Shown here one piece after another: positions 25,932 through 39,226 of a stretch of DNA of 64,000 nucleotides. The translations under genes and the position numbers were made by a program. Source of the stretch: Heliocidaris tuberculata (lineage: Eukaryota; Echinodermata; Echinoidea; Camarodonta; Echinometridae); assembly GCA_025618425.1 (NCBI GenBank), contig CM046832.1, forward strand, positions 71,138,187 through 71,202,186, given 5' to 3'. Numbering within the stretch: the stretch's first letter is position 1; each line of letters starts with the position of its first letter. The notes beneath the pieces are model-generated. The model was not told the origin of the DNA and did no database searches. It saw only the letters and a program-made list of their open reading frames with translations.

Positions 25932-28900
25932 CAAGACATTTTTTTTCATTTGAAGTTTTTAATACAAAATAACTTCAATATCAAAATTTTGACATTTAAA
26001 ACATTTTGTACAGTTACTATAGAGTAAATATCATTTCCAAATTCCACAATACTACCACAATCTTGACACCTCTCTCATTATGAACAAATAAATTCTGTAC
26101 AAGTTACTTTTTAGCTAGTAAAGAAATTATTCATTGAATTTATCAACTAAGTTGTTACATGGACCAAGTAATTTTTGCTACATGTCTGTGTAATCCCATA
26201 TGCCCACATCTATGTATGATGCTTTCACTAATGGTGACATTCAGAAAGGTTTGGGTGACTTTGTTGTGATTTTGATAGTTTTATCCGCATATATAACAAT
26301 TATTCCCATTAGCCCATTTTCAACAAATCAAAATACACTATGCATCTATTGTTACTTTAGAAGAGCACCATCAGTAGTCAACATCCCCAATAAAGTGTAT
26401 GTGACAGCATTTGACAACAAACCTGGAATGTAGCAGCACTAAGGTTTGACACAGCAATGAAAAGCAGGTTATTTTGGATCATGTAGATGAAGGAAGGCAC
26501 AGCAAGTTTGAGGGTGTCCACTGGCTGCATTGCAATGTTCTGCCACAGGAACCTGCCAAGCTCCAGGATGTTGCCTTGTAGCTGAACCAGGATGATAAGC
26601 ATGCAGGTACACATCTTGACAGCCTCACAGACAACGACTGCAGTGGAGGTGAAGTACTGGTCACCAGGCAGCGTCCGGGTGTATCGCATAGTGAGGATGA
26701 GGGATGCATTCTGAAGCACTAGGAAGAACAGGCTTACATACTTGATGTTGCTAGTTCTCCCTGAAAATTGGAATAAAAAATAATAGAATACAACTATTTC
26801 ATTTATTCCATGGACCTGATGAAACCATCAGGAAGATGAAAAGTGCTTCAGAGGAAAAGCTCGAGAACATTTCATTTCATTATCTGAGTGGTAAAGAAAG
26901 GCAAGCAACTATCAATGTGAAGGTACAGTAAGACATAATTCTATCCAAGGTACTTGGTAATGTCTTATAAGCCATGAGCACTGACTTGATACATGTATAT
27001 GGAAAACCATTTCCCAAATCTTAACCTTACTTTTCATTCCACATAAGATGGAAAGGAATGAAATAAGTTCTGAAATACTTTTAATGTATGACATTTGAAC
27101 ATAAGTGGCACCGTCACTTTATTTGTTTTCCCAATATATTTTGGAGTTCATAACTTCCTCATTTACATGTACTTCTTTGTGAATATAACATGGGAAAACA
27201 GACTTCAATACCTAATAACTGACAAAATTTAAATATACTCCAAACTAAGGTTAATTATATAACTGGCTATTTACAGCACATAATGCAATCAAATATCCTG
27301 TTTGTGTCAGTCAAAACACATTTAGGCATATTTACACCTAAAACTACTCCACATTTTGGAGATATTTCATGTCAGTCAAAACACATTTAGGCATATTTAC
27401 ACCTAAAACTACTCCACATTTTGGAGATATAACCTGTATCAAATAATTTCATATATGCAGTCAAACCTGTCTATAGAGAAAAGAGAACCATAAAACATGG
27501 CCACTGCAGAGTGGTGGCTTTTCTAAACACATTCTAAATTGTATGTTTCTTTCTAGAGGGAGACAATATCAGAGCGTTTTTGAAAGTGGGGGGCCTCTGA
27601 TTCGATTTCACGCATTAATGACAATATTTGAACCTTTTTTCATAGGTTTTATGCAACCTGTCTACTGAAAAAAGTGGGGGGAGGGCTGCAGCCCCCCAGC
27701 CCCCCCCCACCCCCCGGTTCCGCGGCCCATGAATATAAGTGACCACTACATGTATAAAAGATGGACTTAAATGGTACCAATCACCAAAAGATATTTTGCT
27801 CTATATGTCGTTATACTATATTAAGAATATGGGCTTCAAATATTAATTCTATAAAGAGATATTGCAATTTTAATTACATGCTCTATAGGTGTAAAAGCGA
27901 CTCGTGAGTAGACTACTCGACGCACCCATACGCGCTCTCCAAGATAAGGGCTCGCGCGGAACCAAACTCAGAGTTCGGTTCCGCGCGAGTATTTTCGTGC
28001 TATCCTTTATTTCATTCATACTCTTTTTTAACAGTTGACCTATAGAATGCCAGATAAAGTTCTTTGAGGTTGATTTTATACTTTCTAACTGTACACAAAT
28101 AATTTATTCAGGTGATTGGTACACTTAAATAATTTTTTCAGGTGATTGGTACACTTAAAGTGTACCAATCACCTGAATAAATTATTTGTGTACAGCTAGA
28201 GTATAAAGTTAACCTCAAAACAATTTACCTGACCTTATATGATTTAACTTTTGTACCTGTACGAAATGTTCGAAAATTTTCTGAAAAGGAAAAAAAAAGA
28301 AAAAAAAAAGTTTATCACATTTTTGGGGTCTAATTTTCCTCCAAAATTCTCTGACAAGCAAAAACAAAAAAAAAAGAAAAAAAAAAATCAGATTTTGTCA
28401 GACCTTGTCAATAAAGGGGAATGAAAGGCAAGAAACATTGACCTATAATCATGTAGATAATTGTCAGCCTATTACAAATATCTTGAAATTCCTCCTATTT
28501 GATTATTTAAGGAGAACAGTAGCTACGTTCATACAGGCCCTGTGGTTTCGAAACTTTAAGTTAACGAAACCACGACCCCCTAACCGCAACGAGGGTTCAC
28601 ACGAGCTTGAAACAACGAGCTGAAACTACAAGCTGAATTCGCGTGAAGGGTAAGACCCGGAAATTTAAAAAGAACAGCGAGGTCACCGCTAACTACAAGC
28701 TTGTGAAACTTAAAGTTTATTCCGTTCACATGGCCTGAAACTTAGACAGCGGACCACCCACTGCTTGTGGTTTCGGCCTTTACCACAAGCTCGCTTGTGG
28801 TTCTAAAACTACAAGTAAACTTAAAGTTTCGAAACTACAAGTCTGTTCATACAGTCTGAAACTACAAGATAACTACAAGTTAACTTAAAGTTTAACTTAG

Positions 28901-31900
28901 TCAAAATGAAAAGTATGTGACCTTTACGAATAGCTCCATAGGTGTACTAAAATAAGCGTGCATTGCCCAATCAAGTGCTTAAAATGATAAAACAATTGTG
29001 CACACCCAGGTAGGGGTACGGTTTATGGTGTTTTTAACTTCTACTGTGAATGCAGGCCTAAATGTCTTTTTCGAGAAGTAAACAATAATTGTCTTTCTCA
29101 TACCAGTTAAATGTTTCAGATGTGGAATATAAAGCAAATAATCACCTTTTGATTTCAGGCGATGAGACGTACTATCACTTCCTCGTCAATCTGAATGTAT
29201 AACGCTATCTTTCCTCAGCTTCGCTTCGGAAAGTTAGCTACATCCAAATCGCCTCGGAAGTGATAGTTTGTCCCATCACCTTCACCAAAGGTAATTATTT
29301 GCTTACTATATGTTAGAGGATCCATGTCGTTATACTATATTCAGAATATGGGCTTCAAATATTAATTCTATAAAGAGATATTGCAATTTTAATTACATGC
29401 TCTATAGGTGTAAAAGCGACTCGTGAGTAGACTACTCGACGCACCCATACGCGCTCTCCAAGATAAGGGCTCGCGCGGAACCAAACTCAGAGTTCGGTTC
29501 CGCGCGAGTATTTTCGTGCTATCCTTTATTTCATTCATACTCTTTTTTAACAGTTGACCTATAGAATGCCAGATAAAGTTCTTTGAGGTTGATTTTATAC
29601 TTTCTACCTGTACACAAATAATTTATTCAGGTGATTGGTACACTTAAATAATTTTTTCAGGTGATTGGTACACTTAAAGTGTACCAATCACCTGAATAAA
29701 TTATTTGTGTACAGCTAGAGTATAAAGTTAACCTCAAAACAATTTACCTGACCTTATATGATTTAACTTTTGTACCTGTACGAAATGTTCGAAAATTTTC
29801 TGAAAAGGAAAAAAAAAGAAAAAAAAAAGTTTATCACATTTTTGGGGTCTAATTTTCCTCCAAAATTCTCTGACAAGCAAAAACAAAAAAAAAAAGAAAA
29901 AAAAAATCAGATTTTGTCAGACCTTGTCAATAAAGGGGAATGAAAGGCAAGAAACATTGACCTATAATCATGTAGATAATTGTCAGCCTATTACAAATAT
30001 CTTGAAATTCCTCCTATTTGATTATTTAAGGAGAACAGTAGCTACGTTCATACAGGCCCTGTGGTTTCGAAACTTTAAGTTAACGAAACCACGACCCCCT
30101 AACCGCAACGAGGGTTCACACGAGCTTGAAACAACGAGCTGAAACTACAAGCTGAGCGATCGTCGTGGTTAACCTCGGAAGTAGATACTACCGATTGTGT
30201 GCACAGTACACACATAGTTCCTGTGTTCATAATTCGCGTGAAGGGTAAGACCCGGAAATTTAAAAAGAACAGCGAGGTCACCGCTAACTACAAGCTTGTG
30301 AAACTTAAAGTTTATTCCGTTCACATGGCCTGAAACTTAGACAGCGGACCACCCACTGCTTGTGGTTTCGGCCTTTACCACAAGCTCGCTTGTGGTTCTA
30401 AAACTACAAGTAAACTTAAAGTTTCGAAACTACAAGTCTGTTCATACAGTCTGAAACTACAAGATAACTACAAGTTAACTTAAAGTTTAACTTAGTCAAA
30501 ATGAAAAGTATGTGACCTTTACGAATAGCTCCATAGGTGTACTAAAATAAGCGTGCATTGCCCAATCAAGTGCTTAAAATGATAAAACAATTGTGCACAC
30601 CCAGGTAGGGGTACGGTTTATGGTGGTTTTAACTTCTACTGTGAATGCAGGCCTAAATGTCTTTTTCGAGAAGTAAACAATAATTGTCTTTCTCACACCA
30701 GTTAAATGTTTCAGATGTGGAATATAAAGCAAATAATCACCTTTTGATTTCAGGCGATGAGACGTACTATCACTTCCTCGTCAATCTGAATGTATAACGC
30801 TATCTTTCCTCAGCTTCGCTTCGGAAAGTTAGCTACATCCAGATCGCCTCGGAAGTGATAGTTTGTCCCATCACCTTCACCAAAGGTAATTATTTGCTTA
30901 CTATATGTTAGAGGATCCATGTCGTTATACTATATTCAGAATATGGGCTTCAAATATTAATTCTATAAAGAGATATTGCAATTTTAATTACACGCTCTAT
31001 AGGTGTAAAAGCGACTCATGGGTAGACTACTAGACGCACACGTACGCGCTCGCCAAGATAAAGGCTTGCGCGGAACCAAACTCGGAGTTCGGTTCCGTGC
31101 GAGATTTTCATGCTATCCTTTATTTCATTCATACTTATTAACGGTTGACCTATAGAATGCCAGATAAAATACTTTGAGGTTGAGTTTAAACTTTCTAACT
31201 GTACACATTATTTTTTCAGATGATCGGTACACTTTAAATTTGAAATATTACCTTGTTCATGTGGTAAATTCCAGAGTAGGATTTTATTTCAAAGCATGAT
31301 TTTTGATAACTCTGTATGAAAGCCATATGGAAGTGCATAGTTTGATTCTTTATTGCATTTGAAGTAAAATCTTACTCAATGAATATACACAATGTACATT
31401 GTTAAGCTCTCCAAATACTTACCCTGGTACATGTACCTTCCAGCAGTTGATATTATGATACATTGGTCATGGGTATGATTTTATTCCAAATCAGGGTTTT
31501 TGATGACTTTGTATGAAAGCCACATGGAGGTACGTGGTTTGATTCTTCTCTGCATTTGAAGTAAATTTGTACTCAACAACTGAACTCTTAGCTAAGTTGA
31601 CCCTATTCGTTGCTTTCAGAAGTTGATTTTGATTTTATACAAAATGGAATGCTGTGCAGATAATTATGTTGCATTTGCTTTCAATACTGGTGCAAAACCT
31701 TGCCACCAATATGTACTGTGCATGCATACCTTGTACATAATTTATTATGCAGATATACTTTAAATGCTGCTCTTGCCTGTAATTGTTGATGCCAAACTAA
31801 AAAAATGACAGATGAAGGAAGGGTCTAGAAAAATCTTATTTAATGTTCAACCCATTTGGGAAAATAAAATGCGTCACATGACACGCTTCATATCTGACAA

Positions 31901-32259
31901 AATTTTAATGTACTGATGGAATTTCTTGTACATGTACTCAACAAATGAGAACAATATAAGCATATGTTTTACCAAATACTCTGTGCATTAGATTGGATTC
32001 TTTAGAAAAAAGGTCAAGGTTGAATTCATACATGCAATTAAGTTGGTGACTGGAGCCAGTGGACCATCCACTTTTGATGACTGCATGATGAGCACCATCG
32101 CTGCCATCATTTGTACTACAGCAAGTGAGAGTCATGAGAACAAACATGTTAGGCACCAGGAAACTTGAAATCATGCAATCAGAACTAAAACCAGACTGAG
32201 ATATGTTTACCTAATGAGCACATGGACGGCCTCTTGAAGGAAATCTTCCATAAGTCCAT
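24767..32259 (-). CDS. SLC35A2: UDP-galactose transporter (Golgi), 4 coding exons
   Basis: Exons in transcript order: 32259-32211, 26760-26423, 25673-25551 and 25315-24767 (stop included). Phases match across GT-AG introns of 5450, 749 and 235 bp, and the product is 352 aa. The family is a ten-span nucleotide-sugar antiporter that brings UDP-galactose into the Golgi lumen in exchange for UMP. Visible hallmarks are [19 protein letters not shown] (first span), [18 protein letters not shown] across the exon 2/3 junction, [16 protein letters not shown], and the signature [13 protein letters not shown] (from residue 281). The tail FFFGYT plus IYLYSLP favours SLC35A2 over SLC35A1 or A3. The start ATG at 32259 lies in an exon with an in-frame upstream TGA and an acceptor at 32348-32349, so a further 5' UTR exon exists. 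The last exon could instead start at the CCT two codons later, changing two residues. The neighbouring CDK20 gene is convergent. Confidence 0.93.
25899..25933. repeat. (CAGG)n microsatellite
   Basis: About eight CAGG units in SLC35A2 intron 2. Confidence 0.9.
27305..27436. repeat. 66-bp tandem duplication
   Basis: Two near-identical direct copies beginning GTCAGTCAAAACACATTTAG at 27305 and 27371, in SLC35A2 intron 1. The near identity points to a recent event. Confidence 0.9.
27805..31225. repeat. 1.5-kb tandem duplication inside SLC35A2 intron 1
   Basis: Unit 1 (27805-29323, 1519 bp) and unit 2 (29324-30918, 1595 bp) are almost identical direct copies starting ATGTCGTTATACTATATT. A third, partial and more diverged copy starts at 30919 and fades near 31225. 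Unit 2 carries 76 bp (about 30156-30231) missing from unit 1. A diverged inverted relative at 38230-38530 has the same segment, so unit 1 lost it. Each unit contains several fold-backs: CTCGCGCGGAACC/GGTTCCGCGCGAG, a pair around GTACACAAATAATTTATTCA, and the ~168-bp hairpin family. Each also holds a MITE-like block with TTCATACAGGCCCTGTGG. Open frames repeated in both units are not genes. Confidence 0.9.
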
Positions 32260-32429
32260 ATCAATTATATCCTGGCTGGCACGATTTGAGACTTTGTTGA
32301 TAAGGACAGAGCCTTTCAAAATCACCACGATTCAGCAAAGCCAAGTGCTGAAAACAAAATCCTAATGGAGTTAATATAATTGTCTATTAATTAGCTTTAC
32401 ATATGACTGCAACTTTTTTTATGGTTAAC

Positions 32430-32499
32430 CTGGCTCAAATATGTATATGAAGCAAACACATACAGCTGGACTCTTGAAAGAAATCCTCCATAACTCCAT
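32430..32499 (-). pseudogene. Diverged duplicate of SLC35A2 first coding exon
   Basis: About 240 bp upstream of the real first exon, the minus strand reads MELWRISFKSPAVCVCF, matching [17 protein letters not shown] of SLC35A2 exon 1. Flanking DNA also matches (CTTGAAAGAAATCCTCCATA versus CTTGAAGGAAATCTTCCATA on the + strand). A possible donor (CAG|GTTAAC) after 32430 leaves phase 1, the same as the real exon 1, so it could join exon 2 and give an alternative N-terminus. If unspliced, it stops two codons later. The donor is weak and no promoter is visible, so a relic is at least as likely. Confidence 0.5.
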
Positions 32500-34733
32500 A
32501 CAGTGATTACATGTATATCCAGGCTGACATTATAAAAATAATGACACACTATAGAGGCTTTTCAGATTCAAAGTCCCAAAACATTCATGTAGATTCTAAT
32601 ATGAAGTTAGATGTTCAAAATCCATGGTAAGACAAGTATGGTATACATGTCTTTAATGAACAATTTGGCTAAGAATACACTAAAGTAAGCTTTCCTTAAA
32701 CAAGGCAGTATTTCAGCAGCATATATATGGCACTAACAAGGGCAGTAGTGTAGGTTAATGTGTACACCTATTCCTCTCTTGCCAAAAGTAGACCTTACCG
32801 CTTCTGTGACATCTCAAACTATCTTGATCATCTGAGGCACTCTACGGGTTGCTCAAAGTGACTCACTTTCTCTGAGAAATGACATTTAATAATTTTTACT
32901 TTACATGTACACGTATGAGGATGATATAACCCTTTTCTTTTTTTCTTTAAAAAAAAAAAAGTCTCTGTAACTAAAAGGGAATTCACTAATAATCATCATC
33001 ATCATCATCATCATCAGAGAAACATGCAATATGACTCAAAATGTAACATCTAAAAACCAAGACATGGACAAATAAAAAATTTCAAACGAAGAATGGGGAG
33101 GAACTGAGGAGGTGTCAAGTTGACCCTCTCCCATCGTCCGAAGTCCAATCCAAGCTGCAAAGTATTTGCTCAAACTTATGTTGAAAATACAATAAAAAAT
33201 TTTTTTAAAAAAGATTAAAAAATTGGAGTTACAGAATTCAAATAAAAAACCTCAATTTCAGGCACAAAATTTATGAGGAATATATTGAGCACATATCCAA
33301 GTGACAGATTCAGAAATTCAGAAAATTCAATTTCATTTTCTAGCTTGTACCTATATGTACATTTGTTGCTATGTACACACAGCTGCCGATGGGTTCTGGC
33401 CAGGAAGTAAATTACATTTCTGTTTTCATCCCAAGCAACTTAAACGGCAATCCACCCTTTGTAAAAGCTGATTTGTGTGAAACTGAAGCAGAAAAATAAG
33501 AGAAACAGGAAAGTGAAAGATTGAAAGAAATCATAGAAAGTATAAGAAAGTTATGAATGTTTGAAAAATGAGATCACAACATCTATGTGAATCTCAAATT
33601 GGCAATTTGGTGAATTGATTGTGATGTATTCACAGTCAACTCTCCTACATTATTTGTTGTAAACCAAAATATCATTAAATTCTGGTTTTCTCCTAAATGC
33701 CTTTCCCTAAGGGCAGTACTCAAAATATATTGTAGAATGTAAATAGCACATCATTGCTATACACGTAGGTCCTCCAAAAAGAAAAAAGATCCTACAAAGT
33801 TAATAACTTCGTAGGATCTTTTTCTTTCAAGTTATACATTTTGAAAACTTGACATTTTAGTGATTTTGTGTGTTGGAGTGAATGGGAAAGTTTACCGCTG
33901 CTACAAATGACAGTGAACATACCGATTTGGACAATTTGCAATCCCCATACATGTATGTATAGTGATTACAACTTTTTAAAAAATCACAACTTTTTCATTG
34001 TTTGTTCGATTTTGTTCAAACTTTCACCAATCTGCTTCTCTGATTTTTCTGCTTTCACACAAATCAAATTATTACAAAGGTTGGATTGCCCTTTAAAATC
34101 AATATTTCTGATTTCCCCTGTACATGTTGCAGGCTACATGTACATGTACATGTACATGTATTACATGTATCAATTCCTCTTGTCTGAGAAAATCAATCTT
34201 ACTACATTGTTTGAAACAGATCAAGGTACCACAACCAAGCTGCTTCAGTATTTTAAATAAATAACCATTTTATTGCTTTCAAAATGGGTATATGCAAAAT
34301 GGGGATTCAGTTACCAAGAATAAGATTAAGAAGGGTTTTAACATCTTTATTCAGTGCACCTTTCAGAGGACTGCACATAGTTGAATACTGCTGGCACCAC
34401 CAACATCTATGTATATGTATGTAACCTTTCTTTTGACTCCAGAGTACACATAGAATATTTCCCCATATACTTACAAAAGTCTATAAGCATGTCAACAAAT
34501 ATAATCAAGAACAACCTACAACCAGTAAAAGCCTTCACTGGCCATTTGGGTTTACTCTGCTCCACACATCATATGCATGTTTATTCAACCTTATGTTTGC
34601 ACAGTCCCATTCTAATTCCCCTTGTTAGAATAACTTGGGACCTACTTTGTACTTCAAAGTCTTCAAAGCATTCAAATGTTTCATGCCAAGAAAATTACTT
34701 TACTGGCAATAAACTAGTGCCATATTATTACTG
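32500..34733. other. Spacer upstream of SLC35A2
   Basis: No exon is recognised. It contains an ATC trinucleotide run (about 32994-33015), a hairpin at 33778-33828 (arms AAAGATCCTACAAAGTT and AACTTCGTAGGATCTTT), and an ACATGT-rich tract at about 34135-34165. Confidence 0.4.
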
Positions 34734-35435
34734 TACAGGATGTCCCTGAAAACAGGAAACCCAAATTTATGAGTAAATTAATCAATAACTCAAAATCATT
34801 TCTTCATTAATGTACATACTGTTGGAATCCAAATTTTCTCTTCTTTCATAAGACACAAGAACTATGATCAATAAATCACACATGACTGATTTCAGACAGT
34901 CTGAAGTGACACTGTCAGAAACTAAATAGTCTAGATTCTAGAATAAAGGGATTGCTGCTACATTTGCTTCTAGGATTTTGAAGAGGCAGGAAAGGCCTTG
35001 AAATTATAAATTAGAAATACATATACACATCTTTTAAAAGCTCATATTTGCTTCTTTGATATGACACCATAATTATATAGTGGAAAGATCAGACTTGGCT
35101 GAGCAGACAACACAATTTGGAATTGGTTCGGCACATTGATATCTTGTTAGAGGAATTTAAATGAGGCAGTGGAATACTGTCAGACCGCAGGTCGTATGCA
35201 AATGAGCAAAAAGGGCTGATTTTATTTCCAGTGCTTGAAATGGAACACTCTCCTTGCAACCAGTGGGCTGTTTTGCATGGTCATATTCAAAGTTATGTAA
35301 CTCAAGAAATATTAATGCTATGCTCATCAAATTTTCTGGAGAGATAAATGGATAGTTTATCAATGTAGACATACCTTGCTTAAGTTATAATTCAAAGAAT
35401 AAGTAGTTGAAAATAAGCAGAGATGTATGCAAGTC

Positions 35436-35613
35436 ATTTTTTGCAAGTCCACATCAAGTCTTAGGTCATTTGTTACAAGTCCAAGTCAAGTCACAAGTCT
35501 TTTGGCCATAGGGCAAGTCAAGTCAAGGTGCAAGTCATTTCAACTCTTGTCAAGTCAAGTCACAAGTCATCACAGGTCAAGTCAAGTCAAGTCAAGTCAA
35601 GTCAAGTCACAAT
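35436..35613. repeat. CAAGT-rich minisatellite
   Basis: Many AAGTCAAGTCACAAGT-type units, ending in a pure (CAAGT)n run at about 35578-35607. A short relative lies at 38198-38211. Confidence 0.85.
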
Positions 35614-36578
35614 TTAAGTTATCATTACCACACAATGTCTGGTTAGCATGCAGAAATGGAGCTGAACTACATGTACATGAATCTTGATACTGGTGGTCAC
35701 TGGTCATATTCATGTTTGAATAGCTTGAATCTTGTTAGTTTTCAGTATTTAATCATTCATTAGTATTATGAACAAAATTTTGCCACGTTACAAGTTATCA
35801 AAGCCTAAAAGGTACATGTAAATTGTTACATTGTATCAAAAATTGTTTTATTCTATTCACAATATACTGTACAAGTGTACAGTGTACAATGTGTATGTGT
35901 TTGTTTTGTGCAATGTACATGTACATGTACACCTATTTTTATTCAACTACCACAGCACAGTATATCAGTCAAGTAGTCATATTTAGCTCAAATGAGAAAC
36001 ATTGTTTTAATGCAATTTGGTAAAGATGAAACATAGGATTGATAAACAAGAAAACAGATTTTTGCATATATTTTTAAAAATTAGGTTACTAGTATTGCTT
36101 TTAACAATAAGTTAACTTTGCTGGGCAAAACTATGTAATATTATTATTTTGAACTGGATTTTCTGATCTTTTTAATTCTTATAATTATTGTTATTGTACA
36201 GGACCTTAAAAATAGTTTCTGTATCTGATCGTTGTCATGTATATATGTTTTAATAAATAAATAAATAAATAAATAATAAATAATAAAAAATGTTCTGTAA
36301 AAATTTACTGAAGTTAGAAATGCACTTTGGTCAAATTCATGACTGAATGAGTAAATCCTTTACTCTGTTTAAAATAAGTACATTTTTATTGTACCTTAAA
36401 GCTATTATTATGAGCTTAGATACACTGTTGTCTTTTTCTTTTTTGATTAAATAATTTTCAGATTTAATAAATGGATATGGAATATCATCAGCTACAAACT
36501 CTTTAGTGTTTCTTTGTCATTTTTCGAGTATCCTAAAAACGAGCAGCCTATGGCAATTAAAATTTCTGTAACCATTAA

Positions 36579-36982
36579 CCCTTTTGAGACAATTGACCAC
36601 ATTTTGTGGTTTGACTCAATAACTTTTGATTCAGAGCTCTAAAAAATATACCAGATATATGAGTAGAAAGAGCAAAAATTTCTACAAAAACTATGTCCAT
36701 TTTTGCTGCATGACAATATTCCGTTTGATGCCAAGAATTTAAAAAATGAGAATAATCTTTAAAATCCTTAAATTGGCAACACAATGAGAGGTTCAAAATC
36801 ATGGTTTTTTATCAAAATTGGCAATTTTTTTGAACTCTTCGAGTTTGTAACCATGTATATTAATTTAAAAGATTTTACACCTTATTAGCACCTTGTAGCA
36901 CTAAAAGAAAATATTGTTGTTGCCATTTTGAAGAACAAAATGTGATCAATTTAGCCCTTAAATAATTCCTGTCCTGAAAGGG
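36579..36982. mobile_element. piggyBac-like TTAA MITE, 404 bp
   Basis: Begins CCCTTTTGAGACAATTGACC after TTAA (36575-36578) and ends CTGTCCTGAAAGGG before CTAA (36983-36986, a mutated TTAA). It is an inverted-orientation copy of the element at 46456-46862. There is no coding content. Confidence 0.75.
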
Positions 36983-36986
36983 CTAA

Positions 36987-37570
36987 AGGAGAATGAAACC
37001 CTGGGTAAATATCCATTTTAATGAAAAGAGAGGATAGAGAGAAGCAATTTAAAAAAAAGTTCCACCAAAATTGGTTACGAAATAAAAAAAGTTATGAAAG
37101 TTTGAGATGAAAGTTTGAGAAGTCTCAATTTACTTTCTATGGCAATCCTCAAATTGGCAATGTTGCTTCAAAATAAAAGGTTTAGTAGTACAACTCTCAA
37201 TATGTTTTGTACACAAAATTTCACATTTTCTCCATAATCTCTAAAGATCTGCTTGTCTTTTTGTGAACTCAACATACATGTACATGTATGTTGAGCTAAG
37301 AAGGAGACAAGCTGCACCTTGAGAGATAATGGGGAAAATATGAAATATGAAAATATGAAATTTTAGTAGTATGGAGACTTGTACTACTAAACCTGTCACT
37401 TTGAAGCAACATTGCCAATTTGAGGATCGCCATAGAAAATACATTGAGACTTTTCAAACTTTCATAACTTTCTCATTTTGTAACCGATTTTGATGGAACT
37501 TTTTAAAAATTACTTCTCTCTATCCTCTCTTTTCCTTAAAATTGATTTTTCCCCAGGGTTTCATTCTCCT
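36987..37570. mobile_element. Fold-back MITE, 584 bp, AGGAGAATG termini
   Basis: A 19-bp perfect terminal inverted repeat AGGAGAATGAAACCCTGGG begins arms of roughly 200 bp that fold back around a centre near ACATACATGTACATGTATGT (37271-37290). It abuts the previous MITE, sharing its CTAA. Non-coding. Confidence 0.8.
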
Positions 37571-38229
37571 TAAAAAAAAAAAAATTCAGGCAGGACGGGG
37601 GGAAACTAACAAGAGCCCTTGCAGACCTTCCCCCCCCCCCCTCCCCCCGGGCCTGCAAGGGCTCGGTTTGACTGATGGGTTAATACGTCAATCAGAGCCA
37701 AAGCTGAAAGAATTAGAAGCACACGATATACGACTGTGCTCCAGCTCCTGCCGAGCTCTGTGGCTACAGCCAATTTGCGTAGCTAAATTGCACAAACTAC
37801 TTAAAATTAGAAAGTGATTCAAAAGAGGAGTTACTTTCTTTAAATGAATATATCTTATCTTGTTTTATTGTTTTAAAGTTAAGACGAAAAATGTGTCATA
37901 TTTTGTATGTTTTAACTTAAAACACTTTTAGGTTACATTTCCAATTGTAATAAAAAAGTAGAGTTAAATCCAGAATTCTATGGAACTGCAGTACCTCACA
38001 TGCACGACACGACGTCGACGAAGCTAGAGGCGGGTTTAGTGTATAGTTATGGTCTGTACCACCTACTCGCAGTACAGTGTACAGCAGAATAATAGGTCTG
38101 CGCATGATGATAAAGTGATAACATGGATTTTTTTTTTTACCTTGGCCCCATTTTGCACATATCAAAATGTTTACGGTACATGACTTGAAAAATTTCAAGT
38201 CAAGTCACAAGTATTTTGTTGCAGTGTGG

Positions 38230-38530
38230 ACAGAATAAACTTTAAGTTCGCATGCTTGTAGTTAGCGATGACCTCGCTGTTCATGTTAAACTTCTGGGTC
38301 ATACCCTTCGCGCGAATTATAAACACGGGATCTGTATGTGTACTGTACACACAATCGGTAGTATCTACTTCCGGGGTTAACCACAACGATCGCTTGGCTT
38401 GTACATGTAGTTTCAGCTCGTTGTTTCGGGCTCGTGTGAACCCTCGTTACAGTTAGGGAGTCGTGGTTTCGTTAACTTAAAGTTTCGCTAACTTAAAGTT
38501 TCAAAACCACAAGTCCCGTATGAACATAGC
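38230..38530. repeat. Inverted diverged copy of the SLC35A2-intron repeat
   Basis: This matches the reverse complement of about 30020-30290. It includes the 76-bp segment present in unit 2 but absent from unit 1, and ends GTCCCGTATGAACATAGCTA. Further homology continues at about 38776-38868 and past 39231. Confidence 0.75.
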
Positions 38531-38873
38531 TAATATTTGTAAAGTATAGATATTGCCCTTCACACTCATGTCAAATTCAGCCTGGCTCATAGTAAACCTA
38601 CATGTATATGAGTTTTTTACAGGTTTACTTTTCGTTTCATTTCCATTTTTGGTCATAAAATAACAATATTTTCCCCGAATTTTGTCACATTTTGCATAGA
38701 CAAATTGAGCATGTCATGAATCTCTAATTCCTCCTCTTTTATTTGATGTGTAAATCATGACAATCAGTAAATGTTAAAGTGTACCAATCACTTGAAAAAA
38801 TAATTTGTGTACAGCTAGAAAGTATAAAATTAACCTAAAAGAACTTTGTCTGGTATTCTATAGGTCAACATTA

Positions 38874-39226
38874 AAGGAAACCAAAACCCAAGGAGAGAAT
38901 CAATGTTATTGGAAAGTGAAAATTCAGAGAAGCACTTTACAAAAAGTTTCATTAAAATTGGTTAAAAAATGAGAGAGTTATGGAAGTTTGAAAAGTCTCG
39001 TTTTACTTTCTATGGGGATCCTCAAATTGGCAAAATTGCTTCAAAATGGCTGATTTTGTGAACAACTCTCCATTTGTTTTGTACACAGATTTTCAGATTT
39101 TCCCCATTATCTCTCAGGGTGCTCCTTGTCTCCTCCTGAACTCGACATATGTGGTGTAAAATACATTCCCCCATTATATATGTTGAGCTCAGAAGGAGAT
39201 TAACTGCACCTTGGTTTTGGTTTCCT
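38874..39226. mobile_element. TTAA MITE, 353 bp, AGGAAACC termini
   Basis: Termini AGGAAACCAAAACCCAAGG and its complement are flanked by TTAA (38870-38873 and 39227-39230). It interrupts an inverted copy of the SLC35A2-intron repeat: the text GGTCAAC resumes as GAGTATGAAAGAAAT after the element. Its interior resembles the 36987-37570 element (CCTCAAATTGGCAA, CAAACTTTCATAACT-like text). Non-coding. Confidence 0.85.

Noticed and set aside
24767..26760. Initial reading of the transporter as SLC35A3
   Set aside because: The [28 protein letters not shown] and IYLYSLP blocks and the first span fit SLC35A2 better.
28405..30142. Identical 72-codon frame present twice
   Set aside because: The conservation comes from the recent tandem duplication, and the 38-kb relative does not keep the frame.
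33778..33828. ATAACTTCGTA inside a hairpin resembles part of a loxP arm
   Set aside because: Only 11 bases match, the spacer and second arm are absent, and the stem is explained by a local inverted repeat.
35436..35613. Regularly spaced repeats suggestive of CRISPR
   Set aside because: The units are 5-16 bp with no unique spacers, and the genome is eukaryotic.
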